This document shows positions 1-9,844 of a stretch of 64,000 nt of DNA, piece after piece. The notes beneath the pieces were generated by a model that saw only the letters and a list, made by a program, of their open reading frames with translations, did not search any database and was not told the origin of the DNA. The position numbers and the translations under genes were made by a program. The first letter of the stretch is position 1. The number at the start of each line of letters is the position of its first letter. This DNA is from Corythucha ciliata (Eukaryota; Arthropoda; Insecta; Hemiptera; Tingidae), in the NCBI GenBank assembly GCA_038030265.1, contig CM075939.1:8227253-8291252 (forward strand). The letters are read 5' to 3'.

Positions 1-2271
1 AAGGATATTTAGGGCGAGTTATGCATTATCGTATATACCGAAGGCATCGAGGGAGGTCAGGGTTGTGTTCATTCCTAAGTCGGGAGCAAACTCCTCGGCC
101 CAGGCAATGGCGTACCGACCCATAAGCCTCACGTCCTTCCTCCTTAAAACAATGGAAAAGGTAATTGGCCTGGATATCAAGGACGGTTGCCTTAAAATTA
201 AACCAATCCAGAGGGGGCAGCATGCCTACGAGGCGGGCAAGTCTACTGAGACCGCCCTAAACGAACTAGTGGGTAAGGTTGAAAAATCTGTGGAGGCGAA
301 AGAAACTGCGCTGGGCTGCTTCCTGGACATAGGTGGTGCTTTTGATAACACCGCCTATGACTCTATGGAGGCTGCAGTAAGGAGCAGAGGTGTTGATCCA
401 TCTTCAGTGAAATGGATCAAGGAGATGCTGGAATGCCGCGTCGTGACTTCGGAGCTGGGAGGGGAGACTGTTTCCGTGTTGCCCTCAAGGGGGTGTCCCC
501 AGGGGGGTTTGCTCTCTCCTTTGCTCTGGTTGCTCGTGGTGGACGAGCTTCTCGCTATCCTAAAGGAGCAGGGTTATGAGGTAGTTGGTTAAGCGGATGA
601 CCTTGCGATTCTAGTTAGGGGCAAATTTGATGATACCATATCCAGTAGGATGCAGGGTGCCCTTAACATAGTGCAGCGATGGTGCAGCAGGCATGGTCTC
701 AGGGTTAACCCTGAGAAGACCACCCTTGTTGCGTTTACCAATTAAAGGTAGTTCGACTGAATGGAGAAGTGTTGAAAGTAGGAAAAGAAGTCAAGTACCT
801 TGGAGTTACCCTGGATCAGGGGCTCAAATGGACCTCGCATATCAAGAGGGTGCTGAATAAGGCCACGTTCGCATTGTGGGCTGGTCGGAAAATGTTTGGC
901 AAAACATGGGGTCTAAAGCCAAAAATGGTGTTGTGGCTGTATACAGCCGTTGTTAGGCCTATCGTCACCTATGGCTCACTCCTATGGTGGCAGAAGACGA
1001 AACAAGGGACAGTCCAGGCCTTGCTGAGTAAGTTGCAGCGCCAGGCCTGTCTTGGAGTAACGGGTGCTATGCATTCGTGCCCGACAGCGGCCATGGAGGT
1101 GTTACTGGACATGCCTCCCCTGCACTTTCATGTGCAGGCGACCGCATATATGGAGCACGTGAAGCGGGGTGTCCAGGTTGGGCACTTGCGTGTTCTGGAG
1201 GAAGTTGCATGTAGTGAGGCGGCTGAAGTCGTTACGGATCTCATGCATGTGAGGATGGATTTTGAAAAACCCTTTAAGGTCGATATAGGTAACCGCGACC
1301 TTTGGGATAAGGGTTTGCCGAGGTTTAAGCCCGGCACGCAAGTATGGTATACTGATGGATCTGTGAAGGATGGGGTGCTGGCATTGGGGTCTTTGGCCCC
1401 AGGCTTCTGCATTGGGAGTGCCTTGGGACGACCGCCATCATCTTTCAGGTGGAGATCTATGCTATAGAAGCCTGTGCGCGGAAGATTAGTGAGAGGGGTC
1501 TTCGGAAAGCGAAGATCTTCATCCTGTCTGACAGCCAGGCGGCTCTTAAAGCCCTAGGCTCAAGTGTCGTGAATTCGAAGCTAGTTTGGGGATGTCTTGA
1601 AGCCCTCAGGCCTGTGGCAACGGCAAACAGCCTTACTTTGATGTGGGTGCCGGGTCACAAGGGGTTTGAGGGGAATGAAATGGCTGATCAACTCGCGAAG
1701 AGAGGATCAGAGATGCCTTACGTGGGCCCGGAGCCAAGTCTCGGGGTCACGAAGTCCTTCACGAAGAGGCAGGTGCAGGCGTGGTTGGACGAGAGGCATC
1801 GTGAACACTGGGTTAGACAACCAGGTCTCAGGCAGGCCATGCTCTTTGTCACTCCAAAGAGACGATCGGAGAAGGGCCTGATCTCTCTGAGCCGAGGAGA
1901 CCTTAGGATCTTGGTGGGACTGCTAACGGGACATTGTACCCTTCGATATACACTCAGACTAATGGAGAAGTCTGACACGGACATTTGCAGATTTTGCGAC
2001 TTGGCCGTTGAAACAGCAGAGCACGTACTGTGTGAGTGCGAGGCTCTCGGGCGGTTACGCTTTCACCATCTTGGAAATGATGTGCTTCAACCGGAGGACA
2101 TCTCCAGGATGGCTACGGGAAATATCCTCAACTTCGATAAGGAGTGGTGGTGGAGGACGCTTGAAAACTAGCGTCTTTCTTGGCAGGGCAACCTGAAGGT
2201 CGAGTTTGGTAGGAGATAGTTTCTTCTGGGCTTCCCTCCCCATTATAAAAAAAAAAAAAAAAAAAAAAAAA
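1..2271 (+). mobile_element. I/LOA-type non-LTR retrotransposon, 3' part with poly(A)
   Basis: This is the 3' part of a LINE that enters the window already inside its reverse transcriptase and ends in a 25-nt A run at 2247-2271. The order reverse transcriptase, RNase H, then a C-terminal CCHC knuckle is what the I/LOA/R1-like LINEs with RNase H show; the exact clade is an inference. The coding region carries at least one stop and two frameshifts, so this copy is dead. Family A repeat DNA follows the A tail within about 50 bp, which suggests insertion into such an array. The 5' end lies outside the window. Confidence 0.9.
2..2171 (+). pseudogene. LINE ORF2 remnant: reverse transcriptase, RNase H, CCHC knuckle
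   Basis: The frame is open from the window edge through RT motifs such as AYRPISLTS and GCPQGGLLSPLLW. At 590-592 a TAA replaces the aromatic residue of the catalytic [FY]ADD box: the codons read VVG, stop, ADDLAIL. The same frame runs on to a TAA at 743-745. After a frameshift, the thumb/connection region (KYLGVTLD) is read from about 769. RNase H starts with WYTDGS near 1345. A second frameshift near 1440 leads to the remaining acidic residues (EIYAIE, LSDSQAAL, GNEMADQLA). A C-x2-C-x8-H-x4-C knuckle (CRFCDLAVETAEHVLCEC) follows near 1985-2040. The protein family is clear. The lesions are direct observations and the copy cannot make a complete enzyme. Confidence 0.9.
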
Positions 2272-2315
2272 TCGCGGATGAAGTGTGTGGATAGAACGGT
2301 AAATCGTGGGAAAAA

Positions 2316-2640
2316 AGCTAATTCGCGTCTGAAATTGAGAAAAACATTGATTCCCGGTCTTTTTATCACCAGAAGAACACGCAAAATCGTCGCTTCTGAA
2401 GAATACGTCGAGGTTAAACAGAAAATTCACTATTCAATGGCTAAAAGTATTTTATTAAATGCTAACGTGGGGATAAAATGTAAAAAAATATCGCGGTTAA
2501 AATTAAGAGAAACGCTAATTTTGAGCTCAAATTGGGGAGAAGTGCTAATTCATTGCTAAAAGTGGAAAAATTCGCTAATTTGTCACTAGAATCGAGAAAA
2601 ATCGCTATATCTTGAGATCAAAACGCTAAACCCACAAAAT
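2316..2640 (+). repeat. Family A: degenerate ~30-bp tandem repeat
   Basis: Imperfect copies of a roughly 30-bp unit combine a core like GCTAATTCGCGGC with AATTGAGAAAAA. Several variants follow each other here, for example at 2319, 2500, 2550 and 2590. Copies differ by substitutions and small indels, so the array is old. The same family occurs at 8397-8716, 14268-15720 and 36120-36300. No coding content is seen. Confidence 0.75.
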
Positions 2641-2900
2641 TGATTTACTATTTTAAAGGGACAAATCTCCAAAATTTTGGTAAACAGGCGTGAAATCCGC
2701 AAATTTTGCCATCCATTCAAGAAAGATGACTCGGTGATCAACTATATCATGGTCTGATACCGTGGTTGGCTTTTCTAGGAGAGTGAGACTGAGAACCGGT
2801 GAAATTGGGAATTTATGAGGTCCTACTCCGCGAAATTCGGGCTTTAAAAGGGCTAACCCCGCGAACATGATTTTTAAAGTGCCGAATGGGGGACATTTGA
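2641..2900 (+). repeat. Family C: degenerate repeat around AAATCCGCAAAATTTGG
   Basis: Loose copies of a unit contain a phrase like AAATCCGCAAATTTTG followed by a TTTTAAAG-type phrase (2657-2712, 2817-2885). The family recurs at 36390-36480, directly after family A DNA as here, and at 48640-48860. The copies are strongly diverged, so the unit length (about 33 bp) and the borders are approximate. Confidence 0.5.
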
Positions 2901-5439
2901 TTGGGCGTGCTTCGTAAGGGCTTTCACTGTGCTTATTGGAACGTTGCAATTCACGGGTTGCCACACTAAAAGAGCAATTTCGTAGATTTCGCCTAATCAA
3001 AAACGTCATTTCGCTCGCAAAAATATCCCCTCCCCCCCCCCAACAAGGTCATCCAAAGCTTGTTCGCAGGTGATGTTCTGTACAGTTCCATGACCCGCGC
3101 ATGTGCTGATGTGATTTCGGAAACCTCTCTAATCCCATCCGTTTTAAGAATGGTAACGTAACTTATGAACTGCGAACGAGCTTCCACATTCTTCAACCCC
3201 CTCCACCCAGCCACCTAAAACCGTACAAGTTGACATAGGGAAAGACACCAAATCACCGCGGCCCTTATAGGAGTACATTGATACATGACGGTGAATTCAT
3301 TTACAAAAGATTTTAAACTTCAAAATCCTGGCCATCCGTTTAGTTTAAACCCATTTTTAAATCCAGAAAAGTTGTAAAAAAAACAAAAAATAAAATAGAA
3401 CTTTTTATAAAACAAAATAAAGGCGGCGGTATGAAAGTGAGGGGAGGGGACAAGGTGATCTACGGATGATATAAATTCAGTATCGAAAACCCCACACTTT
3501 CAAATCGGAAGTGGAGGGGATCAGCACAGTACGAGCACCCAGTTCACGAGCAGACGAGCACGTCCTGGTGGTGTGTGGTGGATAGCGGAGGGGGTGGGGA
3601 GCAAAAGAAAGTAAAGAATCTCATAACATTGGGAGGTGAATGGTGGATGGTGAGAAGAGTGAGGGGGGGGGGGAGAAGTTTGAAAGAGATTGAGAGAAAT
3701 AAGCGACGCCTGAAATCAAATGCGATATTCACCTGGGCCACACAACTCGAATATCAATACCCCCCCCCCCCGACAGTTGGTAGTGTTGGAGGGGAGGGGT
3801 GAGAGGCAGTGGTGGAGGAGAGATATTGGAAAAAAGAAAGTATTTGTTTTTTCCTAGCCCCCCCCCACCCTTCACAAACCCAGCGATAGAAAAAAGAACA
3901 GTGCACAGACGGCACACCGTTAGAGACGCGATGAAGAAAACATTTTGAACTATTTCGAGAAAAAAAATGGGTGACGGCGGGGATTATGACTCACAAAGAA
4001 AAAAAAATTGCCCACAATACCTGTATCCCGCCATTCCTCCACGTCGTAATCTTCTAAAATTTGGTTATCCGTCTGCCTTTGTTTCCATTTTCTTATTGAA
4101 TTTCGGCCTGTGGGAACAAAAAAAAAACTTTTGTGGTTATTTAAAAAAAAAAAGGAAATCGATGGGAGGAAAAAACAGAGAAAAAGCTCATTTTTTAGGC
4201 GGACGACAACTTGACAGGCGTATAACAGGCAAGAAAAGCACATTTCATCGGGGCACTTCGACTTCGTCGAAAAGTTGTAATTGACAGGTAAATGCGACAC
4301 GACTCGCCCTCTCCTCCCACCTTATCATTACTTTTTTTTTTTTTTTTTTTTTTTTTATGTTGTTAAATGCAGCGTCTGGATAGTTTTATTCAACTCACCT
4401 CTTTTTCTAGTCGGGTGGGCGACTGAGATGCCTGGTGTGCTCGGTGATACCGTCGTAGTTGTCGAGGGGGCCGGAATTTCTATTTAAAAGGGAAGGAAAG
4501 AAAATTGAATATTAATCACAATCTTCCTGAGTGACAGAGCGTAGCAATGGAGACAAATGACGATGCATTTTTTTTTCTTCTGAATTTTCATCGTCGTAAT
4601 AGCCCCCCCAACGATTAACAATTTTTACAAAGTCACGTTAAATAATAAAATTCCGATCTTTTATTCACTTTATGGTCTTCCTATAGCAAAGAGTGGATCC
4701 GTGACAAGAAAAAGGACTAAACTTTCCGTCAAGAAACCAAAAGCTTGGGAAAAGGCATGGATTAGGGCGTGGGATAAGACATATGTGTAGAATACAGGAA
4801 CAATTAGTGGTTGAGCTCCCTCCCCCCTCAGCCAGCGTTGCCAATTCGACAGATTTCCCGTCTGATCTAACGGATTTTGAAAGTATGGACTGACGGGGAG
4901 AAAAAAATCCGTCAAATGGGTCAGTAACTTGATGACCCCGAAACGTGCCATTTTGCTTTAAATTAAGACCTTTTTGTCAATTCCGTGAATATTCAGACAA
5001 AAAACTTGTGATTTTGGTCGAATTTTGGATCCAAACTTAAACACTAACAAATATTTAGCTTCAAATGTTGCAATTTTTAAGGTTTAACGTCAGACCTTGG
5101 GCATATGTTGTTCTGGCATCTGGGTAGCATCCACGGAATCCACTGTCAATAAAAAATGAACCCAAACTCCAAAACTTTAGGGAAAACCTCATGAATTTTA
5201 GAATATTCAGATCGGAAACTTGCACATATTTAGCTCCGGGTATAATGTAATTTTGCGGATATTCATCAAGCCTATTGGGATCTGCAGTGGGCGGATCAAC
5301 ACCCACCCCAGGGTCCGGAGCGGAAATCTCTACGAGGCCCTACATTTTTGGTTTATCTTGGTCTATCTGGATTATGTTTTCGGTCAGAAAACTTTTTTCT
5401 GGGTACGTTTTAACATGTGCCTATTTTAACACAGTGCCT
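2901..5439. other. Intergenic stretch without a recognised gene
   Basis: No coding region is supported here. It holds C or G homopolymers near 3031, 3667, 3762 and 3858, a 25-nt T run at 4332-4356 that could be the tail of a minus-strand retrocopy, and AT-rich spacer. At 4834-4850 there is a GCGTTGCCAATT terminus-like sequence that recurs inverted at 16055-16070, suggesting remnants of one small DNA transposon family. Reading frames here are driven by homopolymers and show no protein signature. Confidence 0.6.
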
Positions 5440-5665
5440 ATTTGTCTCCGGTGGAGTGAACATCGTTCTTTCTTTCTTCCGAGAGCTTTTCACCGATATT
5501 TCCTGCTTAATTACGGGAGTAATTAGCTAATAATTCAATTTTAATCTAGTTTCGTTGTGTTTTGTTTTGTTGTCTATTATTATTATTTATTTCTATTTAT
5601 TGTTGTTTTATTCGTTATTAGGCCCCACGGGCTATTAGAGACGTGGTGGTAACAAAGGGGCGCGT

Positions 5666-7105
5666 ATGTCTAACAATGCTGGGGGGACGGGTCCCCCCAA
5701 AAAATCAACTGAACCAAATAATTCTATGCCAATTGTAAAAACTAAATTAATGAATTTCGCAGATGTTTTTTCCACTCCCTCCTTCTCTCATAGTTCTGGG
5801 AAAAGACCTTTAGACTCAGACGAGCCTTTTTCATACACTAAAGAAATTATAAATAAAGCGGAACTTCAAGCAGAAAGGGAACAACAGCGATTAGAGTTCA
5901 AAAAACGGGTTGTTTTGAATCGGTTTGATAGCAATGATTCGGGTCCTTATTCTGTATTTGTTGAAGGAGAGGGGAAAAACTTAGGAAACGCACACCCTAT
6001 GTTGTTTGGTAAATGGTTATTCCAAGATCCTAAGATAGACCATAATTGTATAACGGGCATCTATGTTACTGGAATCAACAGGATAAAAATAAGTACCTCC
6101 ACTGGTGAAATAGCAAACTATCTAACGGAATGTGATATTTTGAAAAAACAAAATCTAATTGTTTATATCCCAGATTTTTTACTTGTTAAAAAAGGGGTTA
6201 TTCGAAACGTGGATGCTAGCTTGAGTGAAAAAGAGATATTGGAAAATATAAAATCCCCAATCCCCCCTATTGCTGTAGAAAGACTCCGTAAATTTGAAAC
6301 GGTTAAGGATAAAGTTAAAGTTACTCCTCTGCTGACGTGTGTAGTGTCTTTTAGAGGACAAGCCATTCCTGAAGCAGTATCAATATATGGTAGTTACTGC
6401 AGGGTTCGGCCATTCATTCCGTCAGTCCGCCAGTGTGGTAAGTGCCTTCGGTTTAATCATACTGCGGTGCAATGCCGAAGTAGACAACGTTGCTTGAAAT
6501 GTGGTGATAATCACGTTCTAAAGGATTGCCCCAAATCGGACAGCGAAGGAAGCTGCCCTCTTTGCTCTCTACGTCATCTAGCAAACAGTAGGGAATGTGA
6601 GGCCTACAAAGCCGCTGTAGAAGAGAACCGGAAAAAGTACTTGGACGTCTCCTTTTCAAAAGTAGTGTCTACAAGTAACAAGTTTGACGCTTTAAATAAT
6701 CTCAGTGACTCCCTCGAATATGACCAAAACTTTCCTGCTCTTCCTAGTTCAAGCGAATCTAATCGGCGCCGCTTCCGCAAAACGTTTGTCAGGACGCACC
6801 GTTCAGCTAAAAATTCCGGGCATTCCTCAGTCCCTTTCGTTAAAGAACAACAACAATTAATTACTGATCCTCGCGAGAAAATCCAGATGGTACCTAACCC
6901 TCATGCGACCTCAGAGGCAGAAAAGTATAGTATTATCTTGAAAAAATTAGCTTCCAACATCCGGGGCAGCCACTTATCTCAAAAAGAGATGATTGACAGC
7001 ATCGGAAAAGTTTTGCTTAACATGGTCCAAGAAAATAAAGATATCGATGATGTGTCCCGCGGTGATTATTCCAGGGGTCAAAATGAGGAAGAAATGGACT
7101 ACTAA
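5666..7105 (+). CDS. LINE ORF1 Gag-like nucleic-acid-binding protein
   Basis: This is an intact 479-residue frame. The N-terminal third is polar and lysine-rich, and the middle (about residues 100-250) matches the position of the RNA-recognition region in Jockey/I-type ORF1 proteins. Three zinc knuckles follow from about residue 257 to 315: CGKCLRFNHTAVQC, CLKCGDNHVLKDC and CPLCSLRHLANSREC. Such proteins coat the element RNA and accompany it during target-primed reverse transcription. The stop at 7103-7105 is one base before the ATG of ORF2 (7107), an arrangement compatible with termination-reinitiation. The start ATG at 5666 is the first in frame after the leader. The frame has survived although ORF2 is broken. 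Confidence 0.85.
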   Translation: MSNNAGGTGPPKKSTEPNNSMPIVKTKLMNFADVFSTPSFSHSSGKRPLDSDEPFSYTKEIINKAELQAEREQQRLEFKKRVVLNRFDSNDSGPYSVFVEGEGKNLGNAHPMLFGKWLFQDPKIDHNCITGIYVTGINRIKISTSTGEIANYLTECDILKKQNLIVYIPDFLLVKKGVIRNVDASLSEKEILENIKSPIPPIAVERLRKFETVKDKVKVTPLLTCVVSFRGQAIPEAVSIYGSYCRVRPFIPSVRQCGKCLRFNHTAVQCRSRQRCLKCGDNHVLKDCPKSDSEGSCPLCSLRHLANSRECEAYKAAVEENRKKYLDVSFSKVVSTSNKFDALNNLSDSLEYDQNFPALPSSSESNRRRFRKTFVRTHRSAKNSGHSSVPFVKEQQQLITDPREKIQMVPNPHATSEAEKYSIILKKLASNIRGSHLSQKEMIDSIGKVLLNMVQENKDIDDVSRGDYSRGQNEEEMDY

Positions 7106-7106
7106 T

Positions 7107-8396
7107 ATGGATGGTTTAAATAATCTTAAGCTATTGCAGTGGAACGCACGTTCTCTCAAACCAAAACTAGGACTACTAGAAAAATGCTTAGAAAACCGCG
7201 ATATTGACGTCATAGCTATTTCAGAGACAAAGCTTCGCCCTTCCCAGCGTTGTCATCTCTCAAACTTTTCTGTTCTACGTAGGGACAGACTCTATGGGAA
7301 TGAAGGTGTCGCCATTTTAATAAAAAAATCGGTGACGTATAGACAGCTTCACATAGACAATCCAATACGCAATATTATGGTTGTTGGTGTACAAATACCG
7401 AGAAGAAATTTAGCCCCCTCCATTGTTTCAATTGACAGTAATCCTATCCACAATATTCTATACAGCGCCTGGAACCAATTGATTAGAAATATTCCAAAAC
7501 CATTCATTCTGTCTGGTGATTTCAATGTCCATCATACTTCATTTGGTTCTGACTGGACCGACAACAAAGGCAGAGCCCTTTTAGACGCTCTCGAAGAACA
7601 CAATCTCGTTTACCTTAACGATGGAACTGCCACTCTTTTCCGAGGCCCGCATCAGACTAGAAAATCTGCTGTAGACATCACTATTGCAACCCCTGATAAA
7701 GCATCTGAAGCAATATGGGAGGTAATGGGTGACCCAATGGGTTCCGACCATTACCCTATTAACATAACGATAGGTAATTCACCCTCTTCCTCTCCGGTGA
7801 CTTCTGCGAGGAAGTGGAATGTTAAAAAGGCTAATTGACCTCTTTTCTCACAACTCATGGATAAGTATACTTCTGAAATGGACTTTAATACGGTAACGTA
7901 CGAAATGTTTGAAAAATGTTTGAATAATGCCTGTGAAGCAGCTATCCCTACCCATGCACAGGTCTCCAAAAATTCGAAAAAGCTAACTAAACATTGGTGG
8001 ACGTCGGAGTGTGACAAAGCAGTACGAGAAAAGAAAGCGGCCCTCGCCACATACAAACACTCACCATCCTTACCAAATTTCGTTTTATACAAACGCAAGA
8101 CAGCGGAGGTACAAAAAGCAATATTGCAAGCAAAACGTTCCTCCTGGAGAACGTATTGCTCTTCTTTAAATAGTCAAACACCTGTAAAAGAAATATGGTC
8201 AATGCTGAAACGTTTTAAGAATATGTGGTCTAATCCTAATCCCCACGTCCTTCAAGGAGAAGGGACAGATGATTTTATCAATAATTTATTCCCTCAAGGT
8301 CCAGTTCCAAATAGTCATTTTGAAGCGCCAGCGTATAATTCTCCTATCACAGAACTTTTTTCAATTAGAGCATTTCTCAATTCTAGCCGCTCTTAA
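7107..8396 (+). pseudogene. LINE ORF2 fragment: APE endonuclease, RT lost
   Basis: The frame starts at the ATG at 7107 with LKLLQWNARSLKPK and continues through APE endonuclease signatures ISETKLRP, LSGDFNVHH and MGSDHYPI. This enzyme nicks target DNA for reverse transcription. A TGA at 7836-7838 interrupts the same frame between KKAN and PLFSQL, most simply a Trp-to-stop change. The frame then continues through the linker region (KHWWTSECDKAVREKKAAL) to 8396. A shift near 8375 separates FSIRAFL from AALNSSLKS in another frame, and reverse transcriptase never appears. This copy is dead. Confidence 0.85.
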
Positions 8397-8716
8397 TTCA
8401 AGCCTCAAATCACCACTCATGCTCAGTTGTTTTAACCACGAACTAGCGTGTTTTCTCAAATTATTCCGCGAATTGGCCCTTTTCGCTATTTTAAAGCTGC
8501 TAATATTATGAGCGATTCTTGTCAATTTTAGTTTCATAATTTTAGCTGCCAAAGTGCTCTTCATTTTAATTTAAGCCGAGAATTAGCGAGTTTTCTCAGG
8601 TTCTGCCTTGAATTAAGGGGGTTTTTCTCAATAATATACTCGTGACTAACACGTTTTTCTCAATTATTGCAGTTCATTAGCGTTTTTTCCTCAATTTTTA
8701 CCGCGAATTAGCTTTT
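8397..8716 (-). repeat. Family A repeat, reverse orientation
   Basis: Diverged copies of the family A unit are read on the minus strand (plus-strand phrases such as GCGAATTAGCG and TTTTCTCAATT at 8440-8710). They abut the broken end of the LINE at about 8418. Confidence 0.7.
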
Positions 8717-8850
8717 AGTGCATTTCATTTATGTCAAAATGCACTATTGGTCTCGTCGTGATGGTGGCAAACATGGGTCATGGCATGTTTTTTTCATGTT
8801 TCGGGACCTCTAGAACACGAATTCAGTGGTCTCCGGAATTCATATATATA
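8717..8850 (+). repeat. Dispersed ~135-bp repeat, copy 1
   Basis: This stretch begins AGTGCATTTCAT and contains ATTGGTCTCGTCGTGATG and a CTAGAACACGAATTCAGTGG phrase. It matches the minus strand of 52443-52577 over its whole length with few differences. The first 30 bases of both copies are a short palindrome (AGTGCATTTC against AATGCACT). It is probably a terminal part of a DNA transposon, of unknown type. An AT dinucleotide run follows at 8852-8867. Confidence 0.8.
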
Positions 8851-8892
8851 TATATTGATTTATTGGTTTATTTATAATATTATGGCCGTTTT

Positions 8893-9800
8893 CTTGTTAG
8901 CAGGATAACTCTCGAAGAAATTAGTTTAGCGGAACGCGCTTTGGCACAAAAATCAGTAGTCATAAGACCCCGGTCGGTATTGCAATTGGGCCAAATCGGT
9001 CGAGGTGGAGGGGGGGGGGGGAAATAGGGGTTGAAATGGTCAAAAAATCACTATAAATCACCAGTTGATTCTAGAAGCATCATATTCGGAACGTATACTT
9101 CATGTTAGAGTAGACTTTGATTCCCATTTTAATTTTTTGAAAAAGTCAAGGGGGAGGGGGGGTGCCCCCGGGGTGGAAGCAAGTGTGTGGTCTTGTTAGC
9201 ACGATAACTCTCGTAGAAGTTAATTTAGCGCAACGCACTTTGGCACAAAAATCAGTAGTCATAAGACTCCGGTCGGTATTGCATTTGGGCCAAATCGGTC
9301 GTGGTGGAGGGGGGAAAAATAGGGGTTGAAATGGTCAAAAAATCACTATAAATCACCAGTTGATTCTAGAAGCATCATATTCGGTACGTATACTTCATGT
9401 TAGAGTAGACTTTGATTCCCATTTTGATTTTTTGAAAAAGACGAGGGGGAGGGGGTGGTGCTCCCGGGGTGGAAGTAAGTGTGTGTTCTTGTTAGCACGA
9501 TAACTCTAGTAGAAATTAGTATAGCGGAACGAGATTTGGCCCAGAAATCATTAGTCATAAGACTACGGTCGGTATTGCATTTGGGCCAAATTGGTCGAGG
9601 TGGAGGGGGGGAAATTAGGGCTTGAACTGGTCAAAAAATCACTACAATTCACCGGTTGATTCAGAACCATCACATTCTTGATTTTCTTGATCTTAGCGTT
9701 TGAATACTTCTTGTTAAAGTAGTTTTTGATTCCCATTTTATTTATTTTTGTTTTTTGAAAAAGTCAAGTGGGAGGGGGTGGTCCCCTTGGGGTGCAAGTG
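8893..9800 (+). repeat. Three tandem copies of a ~297-bp unit
   Basis: Units start at CTTGTTAG at 8893, 9192 and 9488, spaced 299 and 296 bp. Each contains GATAACTCT, TTTGGCACAAAAATCAG, CGGTCGGTATTGCA, GGGCCAAATCGGTCG, a G-run block and a second G-rich segment after AAAAAG. The first two units are the most alike and the third is more diverged with an insertion. No coding potential is seen. The layout resembles the 155-bp repeat at 47811-48230: an ATAACTCT-like or ATCTCCT-like start, a CAAATCGGTC-like middle and then a G run. Confidence 0.9.
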
Positions 9801-9844
9801 TATAATTTTGTTGTTGTTCTAATTCTTCTTCTTGTTTGTTAGCA

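Larger units (their letters stand above)
5440..8418 (+). mobile_element. Two-ORF non-LTR retrotransposon, 3' half missing
   Basis: A GC-poor leader (about 5440-5665, left border uncertain) precedes an intact ORF1 with zinc knuckles. An ORF2 with an APE-type endonuclease follows and stops before the reverse transcriptase. At about 8365-8418 the frame breaks and the sequence passes into family A repeat DNA. Losing the 3' end while keeping the 5' end is unusual for a LINE, which normally truncates at the 5' end. A later deletion, or array growth into the element, is therefore likely. Confidence 0.85.

Noticed and set aside
2128..2559. Reading frames across the A25 run and family A DNA
   Set aside because: They are poly-Lys or poly-Phe translations of the LINE tail and satellite, with no protein evidence.
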